Of a stretch of DNA of 21,325 nucleotides, positions 15,358 through 21,325 are shown in pieces. Made by a program: the position numbers and the translations under genes. Position 1 is the stretch's first letter. The number at the start of each line of letters is the position of its first letter. The stretch lies in the IMG/VR virus record IMGVR_UViG_3300032278_000139, positions 1 to 21,325 of that record; one strand, written 5' to 3'. Under the pieces are notes generated by a model. The model was not told the DNA's origin, ran no database searches, and saw only the letters and a program-made list of their open reading frames with translations. The DNA comes from a virus.

Positions 15358-16410
15358 TTAATTTCCTATTGCTATCCAATTTATTGATTGAGTACCACTA
15401 ATACCATCATCCCTATTAATAGTAAATCCAGTTGAAGTAATTGTTGTTGCTGTTACCGCCCAAGTTTTACGCATCCCATCAGCTTCAGTAGCCTGTCTAT
15501 TCACCGTAACTGAAAAACATGCATTAGGAAATGGTGTTGGGAATGAAATTACATATGCTTGATCTGAATTTCTAGCGTCCGTTCCCCATTGTAAAAGTAA
15601 ACCTCCCGTTAATTCTGCATATCCATTAGGTGCTAAACTTTGTGCTGGTTTTCCAGTTTTACTTTTGAATAATAAATCACCTTTAATTGTTACATCACCA
15701 TCAACTTCAACATCCCTTTTAACAGAAAGAGAATTATTAATCATTACACTTTTACCTACTACAAGATTGTCTCTTATATTTGTATTTTTTCCAACGTTTA
15801 ACTTTCCAAGTATATTAGTATTTCTACCAACACGTAAATTTCTATTTATAATTTCATTCTTATTAACCCTTAAACTTTTGTTTATTATACCATCACCAAT
15901 GACATTTAAATTTTTATTTACGATTCCACTTCCACCTATAATAATATTATCACCTACATTTACTATACCTTTTACTTCCAAATTCTTACCTACAGCAATT
16001 TTATCACGTTTAAAAATAATATTTAAACTGTCAAAAATCTTTTTAAGAATTTTTAATTTTATTCCACGATCTTTATTAGCTCCACCAAAACCTTTATGTT
16101 TGCTTAATAATGCCATAATTTTTGACATTTTCTTTTTTGGCGGTTCAACTTGTGATATATTTAACTCACCTTTATCTGAAATAAACAAATTTCCCGGCAT
16201 TGAATCTGGATCTAAAAAAGACCTATTACTAAATATCCGAATTGGATCCATTCCAGTTAAATAAGAATGAATTGCATCTGCTTCCTCTTGTGATCTCTTT
16301 GCATTTTCTTTTCTTACTTCTCTTTTAGTATCAGAATCTTGATCCTTAAAAATTCTTTCATTCTTAATCTTTTCAAGTTTATACTTTAAAAACTGTTTAT
16401 CTAATGCCAT
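15358..16410 (-). CDS. Tail fibre/spike with beta-helix and gp53-like receptor-binding tip (350 aa)
   Basis: The protein has three parts. Residues 1-60 are charged and helical, a likely trimerising or docking region. Residues about 138-250 are a short-period beta-helix: repeats of about six residues with alternating Val/Ile/Leu and turns of Gly/Asn (GRNTNILGKLNVGKNTNIRD, NSLSVKRDVEVDGDVTIKGD). Residues about 263-350 match the C-terminal domain of gp53-like tail fibres: GYAELTGGLLLQWGT, then ISFPTPFPNACFSVTV, then STGFTINRD and INWIAIGN at the very end. That domain is the receptor-binding tip in short tail fibres. It is the gene just before gp25, so it is probably mounted on the baseplate. The ribosome site is GAGGTGAG. 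The tip domain call is strong; calling it the main host-range fibre is inference. Confidence 0.85.
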   Translation of the reverse strand: MALDKQFLKYKLEKIKNERIFKDQDSDTKREVRKENAKRSQEEADAIHSYLTGMDPIRIFSNRSFLDPDSMPGNLFISDKGELNISQVEPPKKKMSKIMALLSKHKGFGGANKDRGIKLKILKKIFDSLNIIFKRDKIAVGKNLEVKGIVNVGDNIIIGGSGIVNKNLNVIGDGIINKSLRVNKNEIINRNLRVGRNTNILGKLNVGKNTNIRDNLVVGKSVMINNSLSVKRDVEVDGDVTIKGDLLFKSKTGKPAQSLAPNGYAELTGGLLLQWGTDARNSDQAYVISFPTPFPNACFSVTVNRQATEADGMRKTWAVTATTITSTGFTINRDDGISGTQSINWIAIGN

Positions 16411-16421
16411 TACTCACCTCA

Positions 16422-16943
16422 CTATGGACGAAAATTCGATCCACCACCTTTTTTCTCTTCAATAGCTTTCATTAAACCACTATAATCTTTCGTTAATGCA
16501 TCTTGTACATGGTCAGGAACTTGGTCAACCGAAACACCTGCTTTCTTAATAGAATCAACTGCTGCTATTTCTCTCTTTATTTCTTTTGAGTTTGCAGTAT
16601 TTCCTAAACCAGTTGCTCCAGCAAGTACATCATTTATCTTACTGGTATCATAAACTCCACCACCCATAGTTTCATATCCACCTTCTTTTTGTGGAACTCC
16701 ACCAACGGTTTCATTCAGAACTTTATTAAGTGCCTCATTTGATGTATAATGAACCTCTTTTTTAGGTTTAGTTTTGTACTGTTTCCTAATAGGAGTTTTA
16801 AACTCCTTTTCAGCCAATGGTTGTGAAACCAATTCGGTAAGTGAAGCTGAGTCGTTATCTTTAATAAATATCTCATTCATTTGTTTTTTGACTTCCTTAC
16901 GAACTACTGTTTCAATTATTTTTATTAGTTCTTGTTTCTTCAT
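16422..16943 (-). CDS. Hypothetical protein with helical N-terminus (173 aa)
   Basis: I do not recognise this protein. The first 27 residues form a charged amphipathic helix (ELIKIIETVVRKEVKKQMNE). A lysine-rich linker follows (TPIRKQYKTKPKKEV), then a glycine-rich segment (GGVPQKEGGYETMGGGVYDT), and then a helical C-terminal region containing VDQVPDHVQDALTKDYSGLM. There is no membrane segment or catalytic motif. It lies between the fibre and the 471-aa protein, with a perfect AAAGGAGAT ribosome site. Such small helical proteins in tail operons often are assembly chaperones or minor virion parts; which one applies here is open. Confidence 0.75.
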   Translation of the reverse strand: MKKQELIKIIETVVRKEVKKQMNEIFIKDNDSASLTELVSQPLAEKEFKTPIRKQYKTKPKKEVHYTSNEALNKVLNETVGGVPQKEGGYETMGGGVYDTSKINDVLAGATGLGNTANSKEIKREIAAVDSIKKAGVSVDQVPDHVQDALTKDYSGLMKAIEEKKGGGSNFRP

Positions 16944-16956
16944 TTTATTATCTCCT

Positions 16957-18372
16957 TTATAAACCTACTAAATAATCTTTTAATATTGGATCAGCAAAAC
17001 ACTTATCCAATTCTTCAATCTGTTTTGCCAATTCATCGGTAAGTGCTGAAGTATCTACTTGGTCAAAATCTGTATCTACACTCAGGTCTGTCCAAGTTCC
17101 TCCTACAGCCTCACAATCTTTTTGATTGGTATGTTCAACTATCGAACAAAAACCAAATGCGTCACCGTCTGGACTTACCCCACCTATTCCTGAATCACTT
17201 CTATCACTATCTCCATCTCCAATATTAGAATAGTCTGAACTAGCCATGGCTGATATTGCACTTGTTTCTCTCTCCATTTGTTCATATAATTCTTGTAATT
17301 CTGCTACATCTTCTGGGTCAACCCAACCAACACCGTTTGCCTCACAATTTTCTTTACTATCTAACGGTTCTTCAACACACCCAGCCAAAATACTTATTAA
17401 TTGTGCATACAACATCGGTAATATTGCATTAAATTTACCTACAGTTTGAATTAAAAGATTAACGACCATATCTACCAGTCCCATCAAAGCGAGCATATCC
17501 ATTAACTTTTCTACTATTGGAACTATAAATGGTGGTGTCCATTTTAAAATCTTTCTAACTATTTTTAAAGCTCGTTTTATAAGTTTAATAACTTGTAATA
17601 TTGCCATTAATACTGGCATTAATTTCATCATAGCCTTTATAAAATTTGTTAATTGAGTAATTCTTCTCTTTACTGGTGGAGTACAAATTTTATCTGGATC
17701 AAGTTTTGCCTTATCAACTATAGCATCCACTTCTTGTTGAACCTTAGCTACGGCTGACGATACTTTGGTTAATTGTTTTGTTATATATGCAGTAAAACCA
17801 CTTAAATTAAATAGTTTTAAATCTGGTATTTTTAAGTTTGCTAAATCAAGAAGAAATTGTTTATCTTCTTCTCCAGGAAATATACCATTCGGATCACAAA
17901 ATCCTTCTCTTTCTCCATCATCTGGAGGAGTACCTCGTGTCGGATTCTGTTCTCCAGAATCTCCTTCGTCCCCATCCGCCGTACCATCATTTCCGAATCC
18001 AAGACTGGAATCTGCGGGACCTGCAGAAGCTCCTTCATTCTCTACGGTATGTGGTGCATCAAACCATTCTCCACCATCATTAACTTGTCCCTGATGAACG
18101 TCTGTTCCAACTGGAATAGATTCTCCACGAGAGTATTGATAAACATCATTCCCGGTTTCAGGCCATATTACAGTTGCCCCATCATCACTAGCATACGCAA
18201 CTAAATCTTCATCTGAAAAAAATACGGGTGGGAATACTTCCGTTCCGCCTTCTCCAAGATTTATAGCATTAATAAGTGCCGAACCATCTATCAGTTCGCA
18301 TCCAGATATTATATTACTCCCAGGTCCCAATGATACTCTTTGTCCTGCTATGGATCCACAACGAAATGCCAC
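16957..18372 (-). CDS. Structural protein with long hydrophobic helical core, GTG start (471 aa)
   Basis: I do not recognise a named family. The N-terminal 150 residues are acidic and glycine-rich (DGTADGDEGDSG). Residues about 170-225 are helical with a coiled-coil look. Residues 243-331 are strikingly hydrophobic and helical (MMKLMPVLMAILQVIKLIKR, then LMDMLALMGLVDMVVNLLIQ), with interspersed Lys/Arg, so membrane-interacting or tightly packed helices are both possible. The C-terminal part has a cysteine motif twice: NCEANGVGWVD at 342 and DCEAVGGTWTD at 419. There are nine cysteines in all, unusual for a cytoplasm-assembled tail protein. The start is GTG at 18372, overlapping the previous TAG stop, with a perfect AGGAGG ribosome site. 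It is next to the gp5-like spike gene, which suggests the tail tip. Confidence 0.8.
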   Translation of the reverse strand: MAFRCGSIAGQRVSLGPGSNIISGCELIDGSALINAINLGEGGTEVFPPVFFSDEDLVAYASDDGATVIWPETGNDVYQYSRGESIPVGTDVHQGQVNDGGEWFDAPHTVENEGASAGPADSSLGFGNDGTADGDEGDSGEQNPTRGTPPDDGEREGFCDPNGIFPGEEDKQFLLDLANLKIPDLKLFNLSGFTAYITKQLTKVSSAVAKVQQEVDAIVDKAKLDPDKICTPPVKRRITQLTNFIKAMMKLMPVLMAILQVIKLIKRALKIVRKILKWTPPFIVPIVEKLMDMLALMGLVDMVVNLLIQTVGKFNAILPMLYAQLISILAGCVEEPLDSKENCEANGVGWVDPEDVAELQELYEQMERETSAISAMASSDYSNIGDGDSDRSDSGIGGVSPDGDAFGFCSIVEHTNQKDCEAVGGTWTDLSVDTDFDQVDTSALTDELAKQIEELDKCFADPILKDYLVGL

Positions 18373-19682
18373 TACTTTCCTCCTACTTTAGGGCCGATAA
18401 TATGTGCAACATTAACACTTCTACTTTTGGGTTCATCTAATCTACCCTTTAATGTTTCTAAGGCACTCGCTAAGGCTCCTGCTGCTATATTTACTTGACT
18501 TAACGGAACTCCATTTCCAGGAAAAGTTGTTATACCTGTGGCTGGAATTAAATTATTAGCAAACTCTTTAATTATATCCATTAATGATGCTATAAGTTTC
18601 ATAGTATGATCTCCACCAAGAACTGGTTCTGTCGCATCTAAATCTCCTAACTTTAATTTACCTGCTGGATTATTAGGACTTAATCCATCAGATACATTAT
18701 CTTGATTTAATTGTAAAGAAATCATCTGATTAGCAGATATATCCACCGCCTCGTTAGCTGAAATAAGAACTTGACTTTTCTTTGCATTAAAAACTATTCT
18801 ATCAGAATTCAAAATTATTTGTTTTCCATCTAACTTTGGTACAAATCTATTTCTTAATTTACCATAAACTTCTTCTTTTAATGGAACTGTTTGATTAGTG
18901 GTTATCCAAATAGAAGAATCATCATTATTTATATCTTCAAATACTGGTCTGTTTGGGAAATCATCTAACTTCCATTTAAATTCTGATAATTTTGATGGAT
19001 CTCCCTGACCTGCTCTTATAATAATATTTGGTGAATCTGATTCGCCCATATCAGGGATTTCTTCTGAACTTTCACCTTCGAGTTTATACACTTTTGTAAT
19101 ATTGCTTCCAAATCTAATTGATTGACCAAACCTTCCGTTAAATGTAATATCACCTTCAAATGCTTGAATTTGTCTTATGTTACTATTTTTTACAAATTGA
19201 TATCTGGGTTCATCATCCACATGAAAAGGTTGCATTGGTAAACTATGATTACGGTCTGCTTTATTTAAATTTACAGAATTTTTTAAATTTAATTTTTGAG
19301 TATAATATTTTTTATCAAAATAAGTTGCAACAATAACATATTCTCCTGGTCTTGGATACTCTTTTATATTAGAATCTAAAGGTCTAACTTCTATCTGATC
19401 AGATATACCACTATTTTTCTTTGCCATTCTGACCTTTACCCAACCATATTTTGAATAATCAGGATAAATTTTGTTATCTCTTACAGTTACAGCCTTATTA
19501 CTTATTAAAGCATTTTCATCCAAATAAACTGCCAATACTTTTGCAGGTTCTAATTCATAAAAACGTTGCCCAGGAAGCGGAGTTCCATATTTTTTAAGTT
19601 CTTTGTGTATATCTTTTACTGACGCGACACCTTCCGAAATGGGTGAAACATTCCTAGCATCTGGTGGATCTAAATAGGACAT
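18372..19682 (-). CDS. Baseplate hub/spike protein, gp5-like OB-fold (436 aa)
   Basis: This protein is probably the central spike below the tail tube. Residues about 46-130 form an OB-fold like that of gp5/VgrG proteins: KVLAVYLD, then YGWVKVRMAKK, then YPRPGEYVIVATYFDKKYYT. Residues about 174-265 carry a segment known from marine T4-like phage structural proteins: EGDITFNGRFGQSIRFGSN and SPNIIIRAGQGDP. Residues 287-327 are short alternating strands (KQIILNSDRIVFNAKKSQVL, ISANEAVDISANQMISLQL), as in the gp5 C-terminal beta-helix. The end has a LGDLDATEPVLGGDHTMKLI segment. The T4 gp5 lysozyme domain is absent: the total is 436 aa against 575, and no catalytic Glu/Asp/Thr arrangement is visible. 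The start overlaps the preceding stop (TAATG), with an AAGGA ribosome site. The OB/spike call is good; exact equivalence to gp5 is inferred. Confidence 0.85.
   Translation of the reverse strand: MSYLDPPDARNVSPISEGVASVKDIHKELKKYGTPLPGQRFYELEPAKVLAVYLDENALISNKAVTVRDNKIYPDYSKYGWVKVRMAKKNSGISDQIEVRPLDSNIKEYPRPGEYVIVATYFDKKYYTQKLNLKNSVNLNKADRNHSLPMQPFHVDDEPRYQFVKNSNIRQIQAFEGDITFNGRFGQSIRFGSNITKVYKLEGESSEEIPDMGESDSPNIIIRAGQGDPSKLSEFKWKLDDFPNRPVFEDINNDDSSIWITTNQTVPLKEEVYGKLRNRFVPKLDGKQIILNSDRIVFNAKKSQVLISANEAVDISANQMISLQLNQDNVSDGLSPNNPAGKLKLGDLDATEPVLGGDHTMKLIASLMDIIKEFANNLIPATGITTFPGNGVPLSQVNIAAGALASALETLKGRLDEPKSRSVNVAHIIGPKVGGK
18379..18384 (-). promoter_or_regulatory. Strong ribosome binding site for the GTG start at 18372
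   Basis: The minus strand reads AGGAGG six bases before GTG at 18372, a perfect anti-16S match. It compensates for the GTG start and for the one-base overlap with the upstream stop (TAGTG). Confidence 0.8.
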
Positions 19683-20074
19683 TAATTTTCCTTAACTGAT
19701 TGTATATCTTCTGTTATTTCATCTGATTTCTTTTGAATGTCTACAACTACTTCATCAATGCTCGTTAGTAATTGTTCTTTTTCTTTTTCCGATAAACCGA
19801 ACTCTGATTCTGCACCACCTTTAGATTCGGCAGCAATTAATCGTTGAACAACGGTTGCCAACTTAACAAGTTGTTCATCATTCTTTACATTAATTTCCAA
19901 ATACTCTTTTATCATAGGAATTAACTGAACAGCCATATCCCCATCTTTGATAAAACTCGTAACTTCTTTTACTAACATTTCAAGTTGAGTTTTATTGTGT
20001 CTGGAATTATCATAAATGTCCTTGAATAATGATGATAGTGATTTACCTTCAAATAATTCGTAATCCTGACTCAT
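19682..20074 (-). CDS. Helical protein opening the baseplate operon (130 aa)
   Basis: This is an all-helical acidic protein that I do not recognise by name. Landmarks are FEGKSLSSLFKDIYDNSRHN at residues 8-27, then LIPMIKEYLEINVKNDEQLV near 51-70, LATVVQRLIAAES near 72-84, and a coiled-coil C-terminus (IDEVVVDIQKKSDEITEDIQ). It is the first gene of the long minus-strand unit, with a GAGGAAA ribosome site. Its stop overlaps the start of the spike gene, so the two are translationally coupled. A spike or hub assembly partner is a reasonable inference from that coupling. The candidate promoter lies about 45 bases upstream of its start. Confidence 0.8.
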   Translation of the reverse strand: MSQDYELFEGKSLSSLFKDIYDNSRHNKTQLEMLVKEVTSFIKDGDMAVQLIPMIKEYLEINVKNDEQLVKLATVVQRLIAAESKGGAESEFGLSEKEKEQLLTSIDEVVVDIQKKSDEITEDIQSVKEN

Positions 20075-20115
20075 TTTGATTTCCTCATATTGTATTAAAA
20101 ATAGATGTTATAACT

Positions 20116-20130
20116 CATAAATAAATATAA
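20116..20130 (-). promoter_or_regulatory. Candidate promoter of the baseplate operon (motif copy A)
   Basis: The minus strand reads TTATATTTATTTATG, exactly the same as the plus strand at 20182..20196. It points at the 130-aa gene, 42 bases upstream of its start. No clear -35 box is seen at the usual distance on this strand. Confidence 0.5.
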
Positions 20131-20181
20131 AGTAACTCAAAAATTGATGCATATATATTGCAAAACAAAAAATAGTATATA

Positions 20182-20196
20182 TTATATTTATTTATG
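20182..20196 (+). promoter_or_regulatory. Candidate promoter of the plus-strand membrane-protein gene (motif copy B)
   Basis: The plus strand reads TTATATTTATTTATG, facing the gene at 20281. A TTGCAA at 20158..20163 lies 18 bases upstream and could act as a -35 box with TTATAT as -10. The identical inverted copy at 20116..20130 makes the arrangement symmetrical and divergent. Confidence 0.5.
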
Positions 20197-20214
20197 TCGG
20201 AAGTTGATTTCGAC
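20196..20214 (+). promoter_or_regulatory. Leader hairpin 1 upstream of the plus-strand gene
   Basis: GTCGGAA and TTTCGAC form a 7-base-pair stem (one G-U pair) around a five-base loop. It begins right after the candidate promoter, so it would lie at or near the 5' end of the transcript, where such stems protect phage mRNAs from decay. Confidence 0.55.
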
Positions 20215-20243
20215 AACAGAAAACGGAAGTTAAAAATCCCTTT

Positions 20244-20268
20244 TTTGTTAAATGATAAGAATAACAAA
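20244..20268 (+). promoter_or_regulatory. Leader hairpin 2 next to the ribosome site
   Basis: TTTGTTA and TAACAAA form a 7-base-pair perfect stem with an 11-base loop. It ends two bases before the GGGAG ribosome site and could present or mask it. Confidence 0.5.
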
Positions 20269-20269
20269 C

Positions 20270-20274
20270 GGGAG
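20270..20274 (+). promoter_or_regulatory. Ribosome binding site that decides the start at 20281
   Basis: GGGAG lies six bases before ATG at 20281. The upstream in-frame ATG at 20194 has no ribosome site and falls inside the promoter/hairpin region, so the 73-residue form is preferred over a 102-residue one. Confidence 0.75.
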
Positions 20275-20280
20275 AAAACA

Positions 20281-20502
20281 ATGAAGGAAGTCATCGCATT
20301 AGTCAAAGGTTGGGTAGATGATATCGCTCAACTACTTGCCTCTTTCATAGCAATAGGAGCTGTAAGCGAAGTATTGTTCGGAAGTGGTATCTTTGGCGTA
20401 AATGTAATTGGTAACCTGACATCAATCATAAATCAGTTCGGCGAATCCGGTTTCGCTGGGTTAGTCGCATTGTTGGTGTTGGTGGGTTTATTCCGTAAAT
20501 AG
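20281..20502 (+). CDS. Small two-helix membrane protein, opposite strand, probably highly expressed (73 aa)
   Basis: This is the only plus-strand gene. It encodes a short N-terminal amphipathic part (KEVIALVKGWVDDI), a first hydrophobic helix at about residues 13-33 (IAQLLASFIAIGAVSEVLFG), a polar loop (NLTSIINQFGES), a second helix at about 56-71 (GFAGLVALLVLVGLF) and a basic end (RK). Codon choice differs from the neighbours: five of six Phe codons are TTC, and ATC, GTC, GGC and CTG codons appear, which suggests selection for high expression. It has its own candidate promoter, leader hairpins and terminator, so it is an independent unit. Size and topology fit a class II holin, but a holin is not usually made in bulk and no lysin gene is visible here. 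A virion-associated or membrane-remodelling protein is equally possible. The function is unknown. Confidence 0.85.
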   Translation: MKEVIALVKGWVDDIAQLLASFIAIGAVSEVLFGSGIFGVNVIGNLTSIINQFGESGFAGLVALLVLVGLFRK

Positions 20503-20518
20503 CTATTATCGGATAATG

Positions 20519-20548
20519 AAAAAGGGGAACTTTGTTCCCCTTTTTTTT
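20519..20548. terminator. Strong bidirectional rho-independent terminator
   Basis: AAAAAGGGGAAC, loop TTT, GTTCCCCTTTTT form a perfect 12-base-pair stem with A-tract on the left and T-tract on the right. It lies between the convergent genes ending at 20502 and 20554 and should stop transcription from both sides. Confidence 0.95.
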
Positions 20549-20553
20549 GCGGT

Positions 20554-21000
20554 TTAAATTGTTATATCAAGTACCATATCAACATTTCTTGAATATATGT
20601 AACATACTTGTATTTGATATTCGCCAGGTGGAATATCATCTCCATAATCTTCTGTATAATATAACATCCAAGTATATGTAAAATCTCTGTATCTACCATC
20701 ATCCCACGGACTTCTCTGAAATGGTTGGGTGTGAACTACCTCACCTTCATTATTAATAACTTGTATAAATGTATCTCTATTAAAAACCCTATATTTAATT
20801 TTTACAATATCACCCTGTTTCCCATTCCATTTCTCTTGTGTATCTTTCCAAGCTACCAATGGGTAATCATCGTAAGCAATCTCGTCAATTATGACTTCTT
20901 TTTTTGTTGGCTCATCACCAAAATTGCCAAATGTAAAAACTAAGATTACACCTATCGTCGCAATCAAAATCCATTCTAATTTTGTTTTATCTATTTTCAT
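20554..21000 (-). CDS. Membrane-anchored protein with beta-sandwich ectodomain (148 aa)
   Basis: The N-terminus is a short basic segment followed by a single hydrophobic helix at about residues 10-26 (WILIATIGVILVFTFGNF). There is no cleavage motif, so it is a signal anchor. The rest, about 120 residues, is beta-rich: DIVKIKYRVFNRDTFIQVIN, VVHTQPF, FTYTWMLYY, and IPPGEYQIQVCYIYSRNVDM at the end. The PPGEYQIQV turn recalls FlgD-type or other Ig-like domains that close with Pro-Pro-Gly-x-Tyr; this is a fold impression, not a family match. The domain would face the periplasm or outside. The start has only a weak AAAGG site ten bases upstream. It converges on the terminator and is separate from the baseplate operon. 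A host-envelope function such as superinfection exclusion is conceivable but unproven. Confidence 0.75.
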   Translation of the reverse strand: MKIDKTKLEWILIATIGVILVFTFGNFGDEPTKKEVIIDEIAYDDYPLVAWKDTQEKWNGKQGDIVKIKYRVFNRDTFIQVINNEGEVVHTQPFQRSPWDDGRYRDFTYTWMLYYTEDYGDDIPPGEYQIQVCYIYSRNVDMVLDITI

Positions 21001-21054
21001 TTTAAATATACCTTTCCAATTTATACTGGAACTTACACAAAAAAAGTGTTAAAA

Positions 21055-21325
21055 TCAAGCCTTTTTTAATTTTATTTTTAATTGATAAATGTAACTATCT
21101 ATCTTTTTCGTATCACTATCAGCAGGCATCCCTTTTCGTTTGATGATTAACTTACCTAATGCTCTTTGTAAATCTAATTTAGATAATCCTTTCATACTAT
21201 GTCTGTAATATAAATGATGAAGTGCTTCATCTTCTGCTTCGGCTCCACGAACACCAGCAACTGCTGTTATATTATCTACTTCTTGTATCTCTTCATTTGC
21301 TATATCTTCAATTTCATTCCATATA
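21055..21325 (-). CDS. Unrecognised protein, N-terminus outside window
   Basis: The last 89 residues are visible and the start lies beyond the right edge. The visible part is helical: IWNEIEDIANEEIQEVDNIT, then ALHHLYYRHSMKGLSKLDLQ, then RALGKLIIKRKGMPADS, ending SYIYQLKIKLKKA and a TGA stop. No known motif is clear. The intact frame with typical phage codon use and tight spacing (54 bases) to the next gene support a real gene. It could belong to the same transcription unit as the 148-aa protein. Confidence 0.75.
   Translation of the reverse strand, partial: IWNEIEDIANEEIQEVDNITAVAGVRGAEAEDEALHHLYYRHSMKGLSKLDLQRALGKLIIKRKGMPADSDTKKIDSYIYQLKIKLKKA

Larger units (their letters stand above)
20075..20280. 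other. Divergent control region between the baseplate operon and the plus-strand membrane-protein gene
   Basis: This 206-base, very AT-rich gap separates genes transcribed in opposite directions. It contains the two arms of a 15-base inverted repeat (see the two promoter entries) and, on the plus-strand side, a leader with two hairpins. The spacer holds a TGCATA/ATATAT-rich stretch. I see no tRNA and no further convincing gene. Confidence 0.8.

Noticed and set aside
15640-16000. Hexapeptide-like repeats in the fibre read as a left-handed beta-helix acyltransferase.
   Set aside because: No catalytic His or acyltransferase motifs are seen, and the C-terminal fibre tip and baseplate context favour a structural beta-helix.
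15665-16264. 199-residue plus-strand frame opposite the fibre gene.
   Set aside because: It is a shadow of the repetitive beta-helix coding sequence; the minus-strand frame has domain matches and a ribosome site.
20194-20280. 102-residue form of the plus-strand protein starting at 20194.
   Set aside because: There is no ribosome site before 20194, and the segment overlaps the promoter-like element and leader hairpins. The extension is highly charged and unlike the rest.
20115-20306. 63-residue minus-strand frame across the divergent gap.
   Set aside because: It is rich in Phe, Tyr and Ile from AT-rich DNA, covers the inverted repeat and leader, and lacks a ribosome site.
21018-21025. TATAAATT upstream of the 148-aa gene as a late-type promoter.
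   Set aside because: A start set by it would fall on or beside the ribosome site about 12 bases before ATG, and the sequence does not match the shared element, so the evidence is too thin.
21031-21052. ACAC, seven A, GTGT hairpin in the gap before the 148-aa gene.
   Set aside because: The stem is only four pairs and lacks a proper terminator structure.

Overview
The window is AT-rich and reads as the tail and baseplate region of a tailed phage with a contractile tail (T4-like myovirus grade). The anchors are a gp6/Baseplate_J-like wedge protein (minus strand, 12978..14906), a gp25-like wedge protein (14918..15346) and a gp5-like OB-fold hub/spike protein (18372..19682). Several neighbours, as far as I recall the families, resemble structural proteins of marine T4-like phages: the GRFGQSIRFGS motif in the spike protein, the ETHTIYQPKLEVVW motif in the 511-residue protein, and the EISNSRTEIRL and HFSSAEQRVRNFKYK motifs in the giant protein. 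The host cannot be named from the sequence. Good Shine-Dalgarno sites (AAGGAG, AGGAGG, AGGAGA) show that translation starts by the ordinary bacterial route.

Layout. All genes but one are on the minus strand, so they are transcribed from right to left. Unit 1 starts at 20074 and runs to 2780 with almost no gaps and four one-base stop/start overlaps. In order it encodes a helical 130-aa protein, the gp5-like spike, a 471-aa protein with a long hydrophobic helical core, a 173-aa protein with a helical N-terminus, a beta-helical fibre with a gp53-like receptor-binding tip, gp25, gp6, a DNRLRE-like 511-aa protein, a 99-aa protein, and a giant 2786-aa tail protein. The giant protein carries a P2 gpI-like segment in its second half, so it is the likely counterpart of T4 gp7. 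Unit 2 starts at 2661 after a 118-base gap and encodes four tandem paralogues that share an N-terminal module, followed by a PKD-domain protein cut by the left edge.

The right end is different. On the plus strand, 20281..20502 encodes a 73-aa membrane protein. It has C-ending codons unlike its neighbours, its own leader with two hairpins, and a strong terminator. The divergent gap between it and unit 1 (20075..20280) holds a 15-base inverted repeat, TTATATTTATTTATG, with one copy pointing at each unit. The core of the same element (TTATATTTAT) recurs in the gap upstream of unit 2, so it is a candidate phage promoter. Beyond the terminator are a membrane-anchored 148-aa protein and a partial unrecognised gene, both on the minus strand.

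The genes together should build the tail tip: gp5-like spike, gp25/gp6/gpI-like wedge, and adhesive or decorating proteins (fibre, DNRLRE-like protein, giant-protein modules, the four paralogues, PKD protein). The most unusual items are the giant mosaic wedge-like protein, the four-paralogue family with patches of near-identical DNA, and the isolated, apparently highly expressed small membrane protein. No stretch longer than 300 bases lacks a gene. I see no tRNA, CRISPR, insertion sequence or integrase.
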